A stretch of DNA of 64,000 nucleotides from Rubellimicrobium rubrum (lineage in GTDB: Bacteria > Pseudomonadota > Alphaproteobacteria > Rhodobacterales > Rhodobacteraceae). The stretch lies in the NCBI RefSeq assembly GCF_006152115.1, contig NZ_VDFU01000006.1:143638-207637 (forward strand), read 5' to 3'. The notes under the pieces are model-generated. The model was given only the letters and a program-made list of their open reading frames with translations, did not search any database and was not told the origin of the DNA. Shown here in pieces: positions 37,909 through 47,366 of the stretch. Position 1 is the stretch's first letter. Every line of letters starts with the position of its first letter. A program made the position numbers and the translations under genes.

Positions 37909-39225
37909 ATGGCGAGAATTAGTGTGTTCGGGATCGGGTATGTCGGCGTGGTCTCGGCCGCATGCCTGGCTCGCGATGGTCACGAGGTGGTCGCTGTCGA
38001 TCTCGACCGCGAGAAGGTCCGGGCGATCAACGAGGGGCGTTCGCCCATCGTGGAGAAAGGACTGGACGAACTGCTCGCGGGCGTCGTGTCCGAGGGGCGG
38101 CTGCGTGCGACCACGGATGCGGCCGAAGCCATCGCTGCGACGGACGCGTCCTTTGTATGCGTCGGCACCCCAAGCGCACCCGACGGCTCGGTCGGCCTCG
38201 TCTTCGTGAAGGGCGTCTGCGAGTCCATCGGCAAGGCTGTGGCCGCCAAGGGCAGCTACCATTCGGTGATCATCCGCTCGACGATCGTGCCGGGGACGAT
38301 GGTGAACACCTGCATTCCGGTCCTCGAAGCAGCATCCGGCCTCAAGGCAGGCGAAGGCTTCGGCGTCGGCTACTTCCCCGAGTTCCTCCGCGAGAGCACT
38401 GCGATCGAGGATTACTACGATCCGGGCCTGATCGTGTACGGCGCCCTGGATGATCGTACCGCCGAGGTTCTCAGGTCGCTGAACGATCATCTGCCCTGCG
38501 AGTCGCACCTCGTGGACCTCTCGACAGCCGAGATGGTCAAATACACGTCGAACTCCTGGCGCGCCGTGAAGATCACCTTCGCGAACGAGATCGGCAACAT
38601 CGCCAAGGCCTGCGGGCTCGATGGGCAACTCGTGATGCGGATGCTCTGCAGCGACCACAAGGTTGCGATGTCGCCCGCTTTCCTTCGCCCCGGGTTCGCG
38701 TTCGGCGGCTCCTGTCTTCCTAAGGACGTCCGCGCCTTGCGCGCCTTGGCCGCTGACAAGGACACTCCCGCACCGCTTCTGGGCGCCGTGCTGGAAGCGA
38801 ACGAGATGCAGATCTCTCGCGCCGAGCAGATGATTGAAGCTTCGGGCATGAAGAGCGTTGGCCTTGTCGGCATCAGCTTCAAGCCGGGCACGGACGACCT
38901 GCGGGAGAGCCCACTTGCCGACCTGGCCGCCCGCCTGATCGACAACGGCAAGGATGTCAGGGTCTATGACCCTTACGTGTCGGTGGCGTTCCAGAACCCG
39001 GCCGCTGCGAACCGCGGCAACGATGTGGTTCCTGATCTCGACATGCGGATGGCGGACAGCATCGACGACCTGATCGCGTCCACGGAGATCCTCATCGTCG
39101 GCAACTCCTACGAGGAAGCCCGAGAGCCGCTTTTGAGCGCCGTGGGCACGCGGCCGATCGTGGACCTGACCCGGCTCGACCGGACCGTCCGGTCGAACGG
39201 CTCCTACCAAGGGATCTGCTGGTAA
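37909..39225 (+). CDS. algD: GDP-mannose 6-dehydrogenase
   Basis: Oxidises GDP-mannose twice to GDP-mannuronate, the donor for alginate. 438 residues. NAD-binding start ISVFGIGYVGVVSAACLA, VCVGTPSAPDGSV, the STIVPGT block, GYFPEFLRESTAIED, and the catalytic Cys in GFAFGGSCLPKDV near residue 268, followed by GISFKPGTDDLRESP. The EFLREST and SCLPKD forms are those of AlgD rather than UDP-glucose dehydrogenase. First gene of a 12-gene operon on the + strand; 4 bp before alg8. Confidence 0.95.
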   Translation: MARISVFGIGYVGVVSAACLARDGHEVVAVDLDREKVRAINEGRSPIVEKGLDELLAGVVSEGRLRATTDAAEAIAATDASFVCVGTPSAPDGSVGLVFVKGVCESIGKAVAAKGSYHSVIIRSTIVPGTMVNTCIPVLEAASGLKAGEGFGVGYFPEFLRESTAIEDYYDPGLIVYGALDDRTAEVLRSLNDHLPCESHLVDLSTAEMVKYTSNSWRAVKITFANEIGNIAKACGLDGQLVMRMLCSDHKVAMSPAFLRPGFAFGGSCLPKDVRALRALAADKDTPAPLLGAVLEANEMQISRAEQMIEASGMKSVGLVGISFKPGTDDLRESPLADLAARLIDNGKDVRVYDPYVSVAFQNPAAANRGNDVVPDLDMRMADSIDDLIASTEILIVGNSYEEAREPLLSAVGTRPIVDLTRLDRTVRSNGSYQGICW

Positions 39226-39229
39226 CCGC

Positions 39230-40693
39230 ATGCTGGGGCACGCCGCCTACCTCCTGTCCATGATCGCGCTGGCCGCTGCCGTCGGGCGGCGGACTGCGGA
39301 CGAACTGGGCACCCTCCTCATCGTGGTGGGGGTGCTTGGCCTGTGGCGGTACAGCTGGGCCGCGATCAACTTCGCACGAGCGGCGATCTATCTGCGCTGG
39401 GCCTACCCGCGACAGCGGGCCGAGGCCGAGCGCGCCTACCGTGCACGGCCAATCCCGGCGCATGCCTTCTTCCTGGTGACGACCTACAAGATCGAGCCCG
39501 GCATCACGACGCGTGTCTACCGCTCGATCTTCGAGGCAGCCGCAGTCTCGAAAGGGGGGGCTACCATCGTCGCGTCGGTAGTGGATGGTGCCGACCTGCG
39601 CATCATTCGCGAGCTGTTCGCTCGGATGCAGGGCAGTGCGTCCCATGTGAAGCTGGTGATCGACCAGATCCCCGGGACGGGCAAGCGCGACGCGATCGCC
39701 CGTTCCCTGCGGATCATCGCGCGCGAGGCACCGTCCCCTCGGGACGTCCTCATCTTTGTGGACGGCGACAGCTGCGTCCCTTTGGACATCGTGGACCGGT
39801 CTGCGCCCTTCTTCACCGATCCTCGCGTGGGCGCCCTCACGACAGACGAGACGGTCGAGATCCTCGACGCCCCTCTGTTTCGGGATTGGTTCGACCTTCG
39901 CTTCATGCAGCGGCAGGTCATGATGTGCTCCATGGCACTGAGCGGCCGCGTGCTCACGCTGACTGGGCGCATGTCGGTCGTGCGCGCCGATCTTGCAACC
40001 CAGCCGAGCTTCATCAGCCACGTCCAGCACGACTTCATCGATCACTGGCGGCTCGGCCGCGTCAACTTCCTGACCGGCGACGACAAGTCGACCTGGTTCT
40101 GGCTTCTCAGCCGCGGCTTCCACATGACCTACCTTCCGGACGTGAAGTCGGTTTCCATGGAAACCCAGCCTCTGCCGGGCTTCTTCGAGAGTGCATTCGC
40201 GCTCATGAAGCGCTGGTTCGGGAACATGATGCGGACCAATGGCCGTGCGGTGGCGCTCGGACCGCAGCGGATCGGGCTTTTCACCTGGTGGTCGGTGCTT
40301 GACCAGCGCGTGTCGGTCTGGACGACGCTGACCGGCCCGTGTGCTGTGCTCCTGACCACCATCCTTGTCGATCCTGTGGCACTGCCGGCCTACATCGCCT
40401 GGGTCATGTTCACGCGTTACGTGTTCTGTGCGGCCTTGTCGCTGTTTCGGCGTCCCGGCTTCCCCATCATCTATGTCCCGCTGCTGTACTTCAGCCAGGT
40501 GGCAGGAGCACTGGTGAAGAGCTCGGTGATGTTCCGGCTCGACCAGCAGAAGTGGACCCGGCAGGGATCGGGCAGTGGACGTGCGCCCAGAACCTTGGGT
40601 CAGCGGGTCCGCGCTGCGTCCTCCAACTACGTGCAACTGCTTGCCTATGGCTGGTTCGGCCTGGGCGTCCTCCTCCTTTCCGGAATCCTCTGA
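39230..40693 (+). CDS. alg8: Alginate-type mannuronan synthase Alg8
   Basis: 487 residues. Membrane family 2 glycosyltransferase that polymerises GDP-mannuronate and moves the chain through the inner membrane. N-terminal helices; GT-A parts FVDGDSCVPLD near residue 180 and TTDET; the conserved DFIDHWRLGRVNFLTGDDKS block near residue 265, with the acidic residues and the DHW motif of Alg8, then WFGNMMR and a membrane region with a C-terminal QKWTRQG. The IDHWRLGR and FLTGDDKS blocks agree closely with Pseudomonas Alg8. Confidence 0.94.
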   Translation: MLGHAAYLLSMIALAAAVGRRTADELGTLLIVVGVLGLWRYSWAAINFARAAIYLRWAYPRQRAEAERAYRARPIPAHAFFLVTTYKIEPGITTRVYRSIFEAAAVSKGGATIVASVVDGADLRIIRELFARMQGSASHVKLVIDQIPGTGKRDAIARSLRIIAREAPSPRDVLIFVDGDSCVPLDIVDRSAPFFTDPRVGALTTDETVEILDAPLFRDWFDLRFMQRQVMMCSMALSGRVLTLTGRMSVVRADLATQPSFISHVQHDFIDHWRLGRVNFLTGDDKSTWFWLLSRGFHMTYLPDVKSVSMETQPLPGFFESAFALMKRWFGNMMRTNGRAVALGPQRIGLFTWWSVLDQRVSVWTTLTGPCAVLLTTILVDPVALPAYIAWVMFTRYVFCAALSLFRRPGFPIIYVPLLYFSQVAGALVKSSVMFRLDQQKWTRQGSGSGRAPRTLGQRVRAASSNYVQLLAYGWFGLGVLLLSGIL

Positions 40694-40711
40694 GACCATG
40701 GGTGCCAAGAC

Positions 40712-41842
40712 ATGACGATGCGACCCGATCCACCCCTTCGCCAAGACACCCTCGGGACCTCCTCTCTTCCCGCCGGCCTCGGCGGCAATGAACATCCGCT
40801 TATCGACATCCCGTTCACGGTCTATGTTGACGGCCGCCAGTACACCGGTGCGGGCATCTCGCTGGTCGAGGCGCATGTCGTGGGGCTGGCCGATCCGGCT
40901 CTCGAGAACCAGAAGCGGCTAGTCAGGATCGCGTTCGACTTCGGCGGTTTTGCCGTATCGCTGCACCCCGAGGTCTGGATCGTCCGCGACTCTCCGCAAA
41001 GCCTCGTGCTCCGGTTCATCGACCCGACCGGCGAGCATCTTCCGCAGCTCCGCCATATACTGAACGACTACATCTCGGGCGACATCACCTCGCTGGGTAC
41101 GGTGATCCGAGCGGGGACGCTCACTTCGCCCAAGGCGGCGGGGCGGCCGACGGTTCGACGGAGCCCCTGGGCGGGTCTCAAGACCGTTCTCGGGACCATT
41201 CTCGCGCTCGTGCTGATGCTCGTGCTGCTGACAGTCGCGGCGACCCTGGTCGGCCGCCGAGTCCTCCTGACCGACCTGCCTGCGCCCGCGCAGATCGCGA
41301 TCGCTGGCGAAACCCTGCGAGCAGTGGCGGACGGCCAGATCACCTATCTCGATCCGGAGGCGCCTCAGGGCGAGGTCGCCTATGCCGTCGCTTCCACCAG
41401 CGGCGAAACCCTGTCGATCGCGATGCCCTGCGACTGTCGGTCCGTGACGGTCGGCATCGCCGAAGGAAGCACGGTCCTGGCCGGGGAGCCTGTCCTGCGC
41501 CTGACGCAGGGAGAGCCGGTCACCATCGTGGAAGCGAACGTGCCGCGTCAGGATCTCTTCGCGCTGCAGCAGGCCGGCGGGGCGGAGATCCGTCTCAGTG
41601 ACGGACGGACCGTATTCGGCCAGCTCGACAGCCGGACGTCGGCCGTCGATCTCGCTCCCGGTGAGGATCTGGTTCCTGTCCGTCTCATGCCGGAGGCACC
41701 TCTGTCGACCGATCTGGCAGGCCAGGCCGTGGCCCTTCGCATCCGTCGCGACGCGGGCAACCTTCTCGCCCCGGTTGCCGAAGGGTGGGCTGATGCCCGT
41801 GCCTTCCTGACCTCCCTCTGGGCTGGCGCTCGCCAGCCTTGA
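40712..41842 (+). CDS. alg44: Alg44-like protein with degenerate PilZ domain
   Basis: 376 residues. An N-terminal PilZ-like domain (about residues 28-135), one membrane helix (TVLGTILALVLMLVLLTVAA, about 156-175) and a periplasmic membrane-fusion-like domain behind it, the order seen in Alg44. In Pseudomonas the PilZ domain binds c-di-GMP with RxxxR and D/NxSxxG to switch on Alg8. Here the matching positions read HPLIDIPFTVYV and GISLVEAHVVGL, with none of these residues, although the domain end LRHILNDYISGDITSLG lines up well with the Pseudomonas protein. So the partner of Alg8 is present but c-di-GMP binding is probably lost. Lies 18 bp after alg8. Confidence 0.85.
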   Translation: MTMRPDPPLRQDTLGTSSLPAGLGGNEHPLIDIPFTVYVDGRQYTGAGISLVEAHVVGLADPALENQKRLVRIAFDFGGFAVSLHPEVWIVRDSPQSLVLRFIDPTGEHLPQLRHILNDYISGDITSLGTVIRAGTLTSPKAAGRPTVRRSPWAGLKTVLGTILALVLMLVLLTVAATLVGRRVLLTDLPAPAQIAIAGETLRAVADGQITYLDPEAPQGEVAYAVASTSGETLSIAMPCDCRSVTVGIAEGSTVLAGEPVLRLTQGEPVTIVEANVPRQDLFALQQAGGAEIRLSDGRTVFGQLDSRTSAVDLAPGEDLVPVRLMPEAPLSTDLAGQAVALRIRRDAGNLLAPVAEGWADARAFLTSLWAGARQP

Positions 41843-41883
41843 CCGCCCGACCGCCCCTGGAAGCCCGCAAGGAGACAGGCGAC

Positions 41884-43326
41884 ATGAAGTCCATCCATCC
41901 CGTGATCCTGTCCGGAGGCATGGGTTCCCGCCTCTGGCCGCTCTCGCGCGTGAAGCAGCCGAAGCAGTTCCAGCCGATCGACGGCGCGAACGGTCCGAGC
42001 TTTCTTCAGGCTACGGCGCTGCGCCATCGCGGCGACATGTTCCACGAGCCGACCATCGTCGCCAACGCTGCGCAAGTGGAGCTCATCTCGGAGCAGATGC
42101 TCGAGATCGGGTGCCATGCCCGCATCATCGGTGAGCCGGTCGGTCGGAACACGGGGCCGGCGGTCCTGGCGGCGGCCTTGCGTCTGCTGGAGACCGACCC
42201 CGAGGCGATCATGCTGATCCTGCCTTCGGACCATGTCGTGAACGGCGATCTGAACGGTGTCATCGGGCGGGCTGGGGCGGCTGCGCGGGATGGTCACATC
42301 GTTCTGATCGGGATCGTGCCGCGCTATCCCGAGACAGGGTTCGGCTACATCACCGATGGAGGGGAACTCGAAGGGCGGCCCGGTCTTCACCGCGTCAAAG
42401 CGTTTGTCGAGAAGCCGGAGCTCGAGGTTGCGACCCGGCTTCTTTCCGAGGGTGGTTCGTACTGGGCTGCGGGGATCTCCGTAGTCCGCGCCGACCTGAT
42501 CGTGAGTGAGTTCGGGCGTCTGGAACCCGCGACATTAGCCGCCGTGCGTCAGTCGCTGGACCAAGGGCGCGAGGTCGGGGGTGCGATCCTCCTTGCGGAG
42601 CTTCCCTTCTCCACGGCGCTCGACGAGCCGACCGAGCGCGCGATTTTCGAGCGTTCGCCGCATGTGTCTTTGGCCCCGGCCAGCGTTGCATGGTCCGATG
42701 TCGGCGCCTGGACGGCGGTGCACAGCATCGGCGAAAAGAACGCTGCGGGCAACGTGCTCAGCTCCGAGGTGCTGGCCATCAACACGCGGAACTCCCTGGT
42801 GCGCGGCTGCGGCAAGCTGATCGCGGTGGTGGGCATGGATGACGTCATCGTGGTCGACACGCCGGATGCGCTGCTCGTGACCAATCACTCCAACGCCCAG
42901 TTGGTGAAGAACGCGGTCAACCAGTTGCTCAAGACGGGCCGTAGGGAAGTCGAGACGCATCTTCGCACGGGGCTGAGCCAAACCGACCTGCAGCCCGCTA
43001 CGACTGGCGTGGCACGCATCGTCATCGAGTCAGGCAACCTTGGCACTGTTACCGGAACGGGGCAGGCCGGGTCCGTTGTAACCGTGGCCACCGGAACAGC
43101 CGTGCTCAAGATCGCGGGCGAGCCCGTGGGTGCCAAGGCGGGGGAGATCTTCTTCGTCCGGCCGGGCGAGACCGCCACGATCGCGAACGGCGGGACCGAG
43201 TCCCTGATACTTGTTTCAGTGGATATCGAGCCCTCGGCGGCAAAGCAGCAGCCCGCTCTGGACGGGCTGCCCACGGGCGAGCTTGTCGATGCGTTGCAAG
43301 TCGGTCGGAGGCGCTTCGTTGCGTAA
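41884..43326 (+). CDS. algA: AlgA-like mannose-1-phosphate guanylyltransferase with degenerate isomerase half
   Basis: 480 residues. The nucleotidyltransferase half is intact: LSGGMGSRLWPLSR near residue 10, PSDHVV, GFGYI and FVEKPE. It makes GDP-mannose from mannose 1-phosphate and GTP. The length equals bifunctional AlgA, but the C-terminal cupin half has no HxH or EHW metal ligands: the usual region reads GTGQAGSVVTVATGTAV, and the second ligand loop PGETATI. Phosphomannose isomerase activity is therefore unlikely and must come from elsewhere. AAGGAG precedes the chosen ATG; a longer TTG reading overlaps alg44. Supplies AlgD. Confidence 0.88.
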   Translation: MKSIHPVILSGGMGSRLWPLSRVKQPKQFQPIDGANGPSFLQATALRHRGDMFHEPTIVANAAQVELISEQMLEIGCHARIIGEPVGRNTGPAVLAAALRLLETDPEAIMLILPSDHVVNGDLNGVIGRAGAAARDGHIVLIGIVPRYPETGFGYITDGGELEGRPGLHRVKAFVEKPELEVATRLLSEGGSYWAAGISVVRADLIVSEFGRLEPATLAAVRQSLDQGREVGGAILLAELPFSTALDEPTERAIFERSPHVSLAPASVAWSDVGAWTAVHSIGEKNAAGNVLSSEVLAINTRNSLVRGCGKLIAVVGMDDVIVVDTPDALLVTNHSNAQLVKNAVNQLLKTGRREVETHLRTGLSQTDLQPATTGVARIVIESGNLGTVTGTGQAGSVVTVATGTAVLKIAGEPVGAKAGEIFFVRPGETATIANGGTESLILVSVDIEPSAAKQQPALDGLPTGELVDALQVGRRRFVA

Positions 43327-44830
43327 CTCCTTGCCTCTGCTCGCGATGGCGCTCCCTGCCTGCCTTTGGGCCGGCACGGCCGCCATGGCGCAGCCTTCAC
43401 CTGACGATGCGGCAGGTTGGCTGGCCGAGCGGAATCGTGCCCTCAGTCAGTTCGGCGCAGTCCTGCCACCACCGACGGCGGAAGAGACCGGGGACGACCG
43501 GGGCTTGGCACTGGTCGCAGACTCGGCGCCGCAGGTCGCGGCTTCGGACGTGCGCCTTGCCCTGACGCAGATGGCCCTGGCTGCCGGGTCAGCCGGACAG
43601 GCGGAGATCGCCGCCGCCCAACCGACCCGTGGTCCGGGCGCCATCTATCTTCGCGCCGGCGCGGCCACTCTGACCGAGCTTTTCGAGGCCACCCGCGGCA
43701 CCGATCTGGAGTCGGTGCTGACGCGAGACGGGCAGCGATTCGTGGCTTCCCGGCCCATAGTCGTGGTCCAAGGGGCAACCCTACAGCTTGAACCCGGCGA
43801 TGTGCTGACACTGGAAGCGAACGACGGGGCGTTCCTGCTATCCTTCGGCCATGTCGAGATGGCCGGAGCCACCGTGCGGGCCGATCCGGCGCCCTACTGG
43901 ACCGAGGAAAGCTTCCGACCCTTCGTGGCGATCCTGGGGACGGGCACGCTGGACGCGTCATGGAGCGTGTTCGCCGGCCTGGGCTCGGACGTTGCCCCGT
44001 TTGCGAGCGGACTCTCGCTGGGGTCGGGCAGTCTTTTTGCGGCAACACGCAGTTCGGGGGTCCGCGACAGCCGCTTCATCGACACGCATGGCCTGTCGAT
44101 CATTGGCAGCGACGGAGCCCGGGTCGTCGGCAACCGGTTCGACGGCGCCGAAGGCATAGCGATCTCCGTGGACGACAGCGACCGGGTCGAGATCCGGGAC
44201 AACGTCATCGTCGAGCCTGAAGGCCGGTTTGCCATTCGCGTGGACGGTCCTGCGACAGATGTCGAGGCGACAAACAACATCATGGTCGGGGGTCATCACG
44301 ACGCCCTTCGTGTCGCGGCGGGCGCTTCGGCCGTGGACCTTTACGGAAACGTCATCGCCGATTTCGCTGGTAGCGCCATCATCGCCGACGAAGGGACGCG
44401 CTGCCTCCGGCTGGCCGGAAACCTGATCCGTGGAAACGGAGGCGACGGCCTGGGCGCCGGCGACATCGGCGACGTCATCGTGACCGCCAACATCATTCAG
44501 GACAACGGCGGCGCTGGCATCTCCTTGTCGCGCAGCCGGCCCGAGGCCGAACTCATCGTGGCCGGGAACCTGTTCGAGCGGAACCGGAGCGGCGTGCGGA
44601 CGGCTTCGATCGGCTCACTGACATTGACTGACAATGATCTGGCGCGCCAGTTGCCGCGCCATCTGGCTGGCGACCTGTCGCAGCACACACCGTTGTTCCT
44701 GCACGAGATCCGTGGCGGCCATCGCGCCGCCCTGTTGTTCGACCACGTCAAGGCGGGCGTGGCCGATCCCCTCACTCCGGACGCCGTCGCGGCGGCGTTC
44801 ACTGAATGCCGGGCGGAGGCCGGCTCCTGA
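43319..44830 (+). CDS. algG: AlgG-like periplasmic beta-helix protein without DPHD motif
   Basis: About 503 residues. Signal peptide ending near AAMAQ, a variable region (25-200), then a right-handed beta-helix (about 200-440) with repeats such as GARVVGNRFDG, RVEIRDNVIVE and VDLYGNVIADF. The overall pattern and place in the operon fit AlgG, the mannuronan C5-epimerase. The catalytic DPHD of AlgG is not seen: the aligned coil reads FAIRVDGPATD (304-314). An HHD triplet occurs one coil later. The protein may be a scaffold rather than an epimerase. The start is a TTG that overlaps the algA stop; an ATG nine codons in would shorten the signal. Confidence 0.7.
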   Translation: MRNSLPLLAMALPACLWAGTAAMAQPSPDDAAGWLAERNRALSQFGAVLPPPTAEETGDDRGLALVADSAPQVAASDVRLALTQMALAAGSAGQAEIAAAQPTRGPGAIYLRAGAATLTELFEATRGTDLESVLTRDGQRFVASRPIVVVQGATLQLEPGDVLTLEANDGAFLLSFGHVEMAGATVRADPAPYWTEESFRPFVAILGTGTLDASWSVFAGLGSDVAPFASGLSLGSGSLFAATRSSGVRDSRFIDTHGLSIIGSDGARVVGNRFDGAEGIAISVDDSDRVEIRDNVIVEPEGRFAIRVDGPATDVEATNNIMVGGHHDALRVAAGASAVDLYGNVIADFAGSAIIADEGTRCLRLAGNLIRGNGGDGLGAGDIGDVIVTANIIQDNGGAGISLSRSRPEAELIVAGNLFERNRSGVRTASIGSLTLTDNDLARQLPRHLAGDLSQHTPLFLHEIRGGHRAALLFDHVKAGVADPLTPDAVAAAFTECRAEAGS

Positions 44831-46245
44831 TGGTGTTCTCGTCCGAAGTTTTCCTGTTCGGGTTCCTGCCAGCGTTTCTGGCGATCTACTATCTGACACC
44901 CATGCGGTGGCGGAACATCGTCATCCTGATCGGCTCGTACGGTTTTTATGGTTGGTGGCGGCTCGATTTCCTCGGCCTGCTGATTCTGACCACGCTGTGG
45001 ACCTATGCCTTCGGCCGGCTGATGATGGGGGACCCGGCACGGAGGAAGCTGTGGATCACCATCGGCGTGGTCGGCTGCCTGTCTGTGCTGGGGGTATTCA
45101 AGTACCTTAACTTCTTCATCGACAGCTTTGCCGCGCTCTTTAGCACCACCCCCGAGGAACTGGGCGTTCACTGGCGTTTGCTGCTGCCCATCGGGGTCTC
45201 GTTCTACGTCTTTCACTGCATCAGCTACCTGGTCGACATGTATCGCGGCGATGTCGAAGAGGATGTCGGACTCGTCAACTTCGCGGCCTTCATCGTCCTG
45301 TTCCCGCAACTCGTGGCCGGGCCGATCCTGCGTTTCAAGGACTTGGCCCATCAGTTCAAGCATCGAACTCATTCGCTTGACCTGTTCCTGGGCGGGCTGA
45401 TGCTGTTCTTCGTGGGTCTTGCCAAAAAGGTGTTGCTGGCCGACGCCGTGGCTCCTCTGGCGGACCTTGCGTTCCAGACTCCGGATCCGTCCTTCGCGCT
45501 CGCCTGGGGTGGTGCGGTTGCCTATATGATGCAACTCTACTTCGATTTTTCGGGCTACTCCGACATGGCGGTCGGCTTGGGCATGATGATCGGCTTCAGA
45601 CTGATCCGCAACTTTGCGACGCCTTATCATTCCCACTCGATCACCGAGTTCTGGAATCGGTGGCACATCAGCCTGTCCACCTGGCTACGCGACTATCTCT
45701 ACATCCCCCTCGGGGGCAACCGGGTTGGTCGGGGCCGCACATACGTGAACCTGTTCATGGTTATGGCCCTGGGTGGGCTCTGGCACGGCGCGGCTTGGAC
45801 CTTCGTGCTTTGGGGCTTCTGGCACGGCGGGTGGCTGGTGCTCGAGCGGGCAACTGGCCTTGCCAAGGCTAATGGGGCCGGGGCCGTTCTTCGAACCCTG
45901 TTCCTCGTGCTCATCGGTTGGGTTCTGTTCCGCGCCGCTAACGTCGAGGAAGCACTTCACATCTACGCCGGCATGTTCGGCCTGAACGGTTTCGGAGTTC
46001 CGGCAGTCACGGCTCTTTCGATGACGGGAGAAAGCCTCGCTGCCTTGGCGCTCTGTGTCGGGGTAGCAGCGCTCGAGCCTTATCTCGGGCAGATCGCCCG
46101 TGAACAGCTGATTCCGCAACCGGGTAGCACGCTGGTAGCCACCAACACACTGGTGCCGACGCTCCTCGTCACCGGACTTGCTGCCCTGGCAATCATGAAG
46201 CTTGCCGAGCAGAGCTTCTCGCCCTTTCTGTACTTTCAATTCTGA
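44830..46245 (+). CDS. algI: MBOAT-family O-acetyltransferase AlgI
   Basis: 471 residues, multi-pass membrane protein that passes acetyl groups from the cytoplasm to AlgJ/AlgX. Starts MVFSSEVFLFGFLPAFL, as in AlgI; then FFxxGLAKKVLLADA, AYMMQLYFDFSGYSDMA, EFWNRWHISLSTWLRDYLYI and the active-site His in GGLWHGAAWTF near residue 317. All core MBOAT motifs are intact. The ATG shares its A with the algG stop (TGATG), so translation is coupled. Confidence 0.96.
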   Translation: MVFSSEVFLFGFLPAFLAIYYLTPMRWRNIVILIGSYGFYGWWRLDFLGLLILTTLWTYAFGRLMMGDPARRKLWITIGVVGCLSVLGVFKYLNFFIDSFAALFSTTPEELGVHWRLLLPIGVSFYVFHCISYLVDMYRGDVEEDVGLVNFAAFIVLFPQLVAGPILRFKDLAHQFKHRTHSLDLFLGGLMLFFVGLAKKVLLADAVAPLADLAFQTPDPSFALAWGGAVAYMMQLYFDFSGYSDMAVGLGMMIGFRLIRNFATPYHSHSITEFWNRWHISLSTWLRDYLYIPLGGNRVGRGRTYVNLFMVMALGGLWHGAAWTFVLWGFWHGGWLVLERATGLAKANGAGAVLRTLFLVLIGWVLFRAANVEEALHIYAGMFGLNGFGVPAVTALSMTGESLAALALCVGVAALEPYLGQIAREQLIPQPGSTLVATNTLVPTLLVTGLAALAIMKLAEQSFSPFLYFQF

Positions 46246-46256
46246 GGACCCTGACC

Positions 46257-47366
46257 ATGAACACACAGCGGCTCCTCTCCTTATCCCGGCTAATCCTTCC
46301 CATCGCCTTTTTCGGGTACGGCGGCTTCGTGAACTACGAGATCCTGACGGGCGACCGAGTGGCCATGGACCGGGCCGAAGGCTCCCTGATCAAGGGCGAA
46401 GTCTCGGCAAGTCTGGGCAGCCAGTACGCCCGGGCCATGCCTCATCGCGAACCAGCCGTCGCCTGGCTAGGGGCGGCGCGTTACCTTCTCGCCGGCGAAG
46501 GCCGCGACGGTGTCATGGTCGGGCAGGACGGCTGGCTCTTCACGGACGAGGAACTCGTGCTGGCCACCGAGGCCGACATGGACCGGGTGGTGTCCGAGAT
46601 CGTCGCGGCACAGGCTCGGCTTCAGGCCATGGGATCGCGGCTCGTGCTGATGCCGCTGCCGGCCAAGATCGACGTGTACCGCGACCACGCTCCCGACCAG
46701 GAACTGGCCCGAGCCATGGAGGCGCAGTATGACCGCTTCCTCGAACGGCTGGCTGCGGTGAGCATCGATGCCGTGGACACGCGGACCGCGCTCATTGAGG
46801 CTGCCGCACGCACGCCCGTCTTCCTGCAGCGCGATACCCATTGGACCCCGGACGGCGCCATGGCGGTCGCCGCCGCCGTTGCTGAATCAGGACTCGTGCC
46901 GTCGGGCGAGACCAGCTTTGTCGAGCGCGATGGCGAGCCGCAGGAGATCACAGGCGACCTCGTCTCCTTTGTGACGGACGAAGCCATGGCTCCGCGGATC
47001 GGCCTCGGTCCCGAGAAGATCCTGCCCTTCGTGGCCGAGGCGTCCGAGGATGCCGCTGGCGGCATCTTCGCCACGGATGCCCCCCTGGTCGGGACCTACC
47101 TCGTGGGGACAAGCTACAGCGCGAACGAGTCGTGGAGCTTTGCGCCAGCTCTCATGTTGGCGCTGGAACGCGACGTCCTGAACTTCGCGGAGCAGGGCCG
47201 GGGTCCCGTGCGCCCGATGCGCGTCATGCTCGACGATCCCAGCCTGACCCAGAACCCGCCGGAACTCGTGCTGTGGGAGTTCCCCATCCGTTACCTCGGC
47301 GATCCGTCCATCTGGCCCGACGACCTGCGCGCCGACGCAGACGCAGCCCTGCAAGGAAGCCTGTGA
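46257..47366 (+). CDS. algJ: AlgJ-like periplasmic O-acetylation protein
   Basis: 369 residues. One N-terminal anchor or signal (LILPIAFFGYGGFV), then an SGNH-like domain: GQDGWLFTDEE near residue 83, VLMPLPAKIDVY, the catalytic DTHWTPDGAMA near residue 192 and GTSYSANESW with the nucleophile Ser near residue 285. These match AlgJ and AlgX. Hands acetyl groups from AlgI on to the polymer path. Overlaps the following gene by one base. Confidence 0.88.
   Translation: MNTQRLLSLSRLILPIAFFGYGGFVNYEILTGDRVAMDRAEGSLIKGEVSASLGSQYARAMPHREPAVAWLGAARYLLAGEGRDGVMVGQDGWLFTDEELVLATEADMDRVVSEIVAAQARLQAMGSRLVLMPLPAKIDVYRDHAPDQELARAMEAQYDRFLERLAAVSIDAVDTRTALIEAAARTPVFLQRDTHWTPDGAMAVAAAVAESGLVPSGETSFVERDGEPQEITGDLVSFVTDEAMAPRIGLGPEKILPFVAEASEDAAGGIFATDAPLVGTYLVGTSYSANESWSFAPALMLALERDVLNFAEQGRGPVRPMRVMLDDPSLTQNPPELVLWEFPIRYLGDPSIWPDDLRADADAALQGSL

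Noticed and set aside
37675..40876. Long minus-strand frames (518 and 594 codons) opposite algD and alg8
   Set aside because: Shadows of the GC-rich genes on the other strand; rich in His, Arg, Gln and Asp with no family features.
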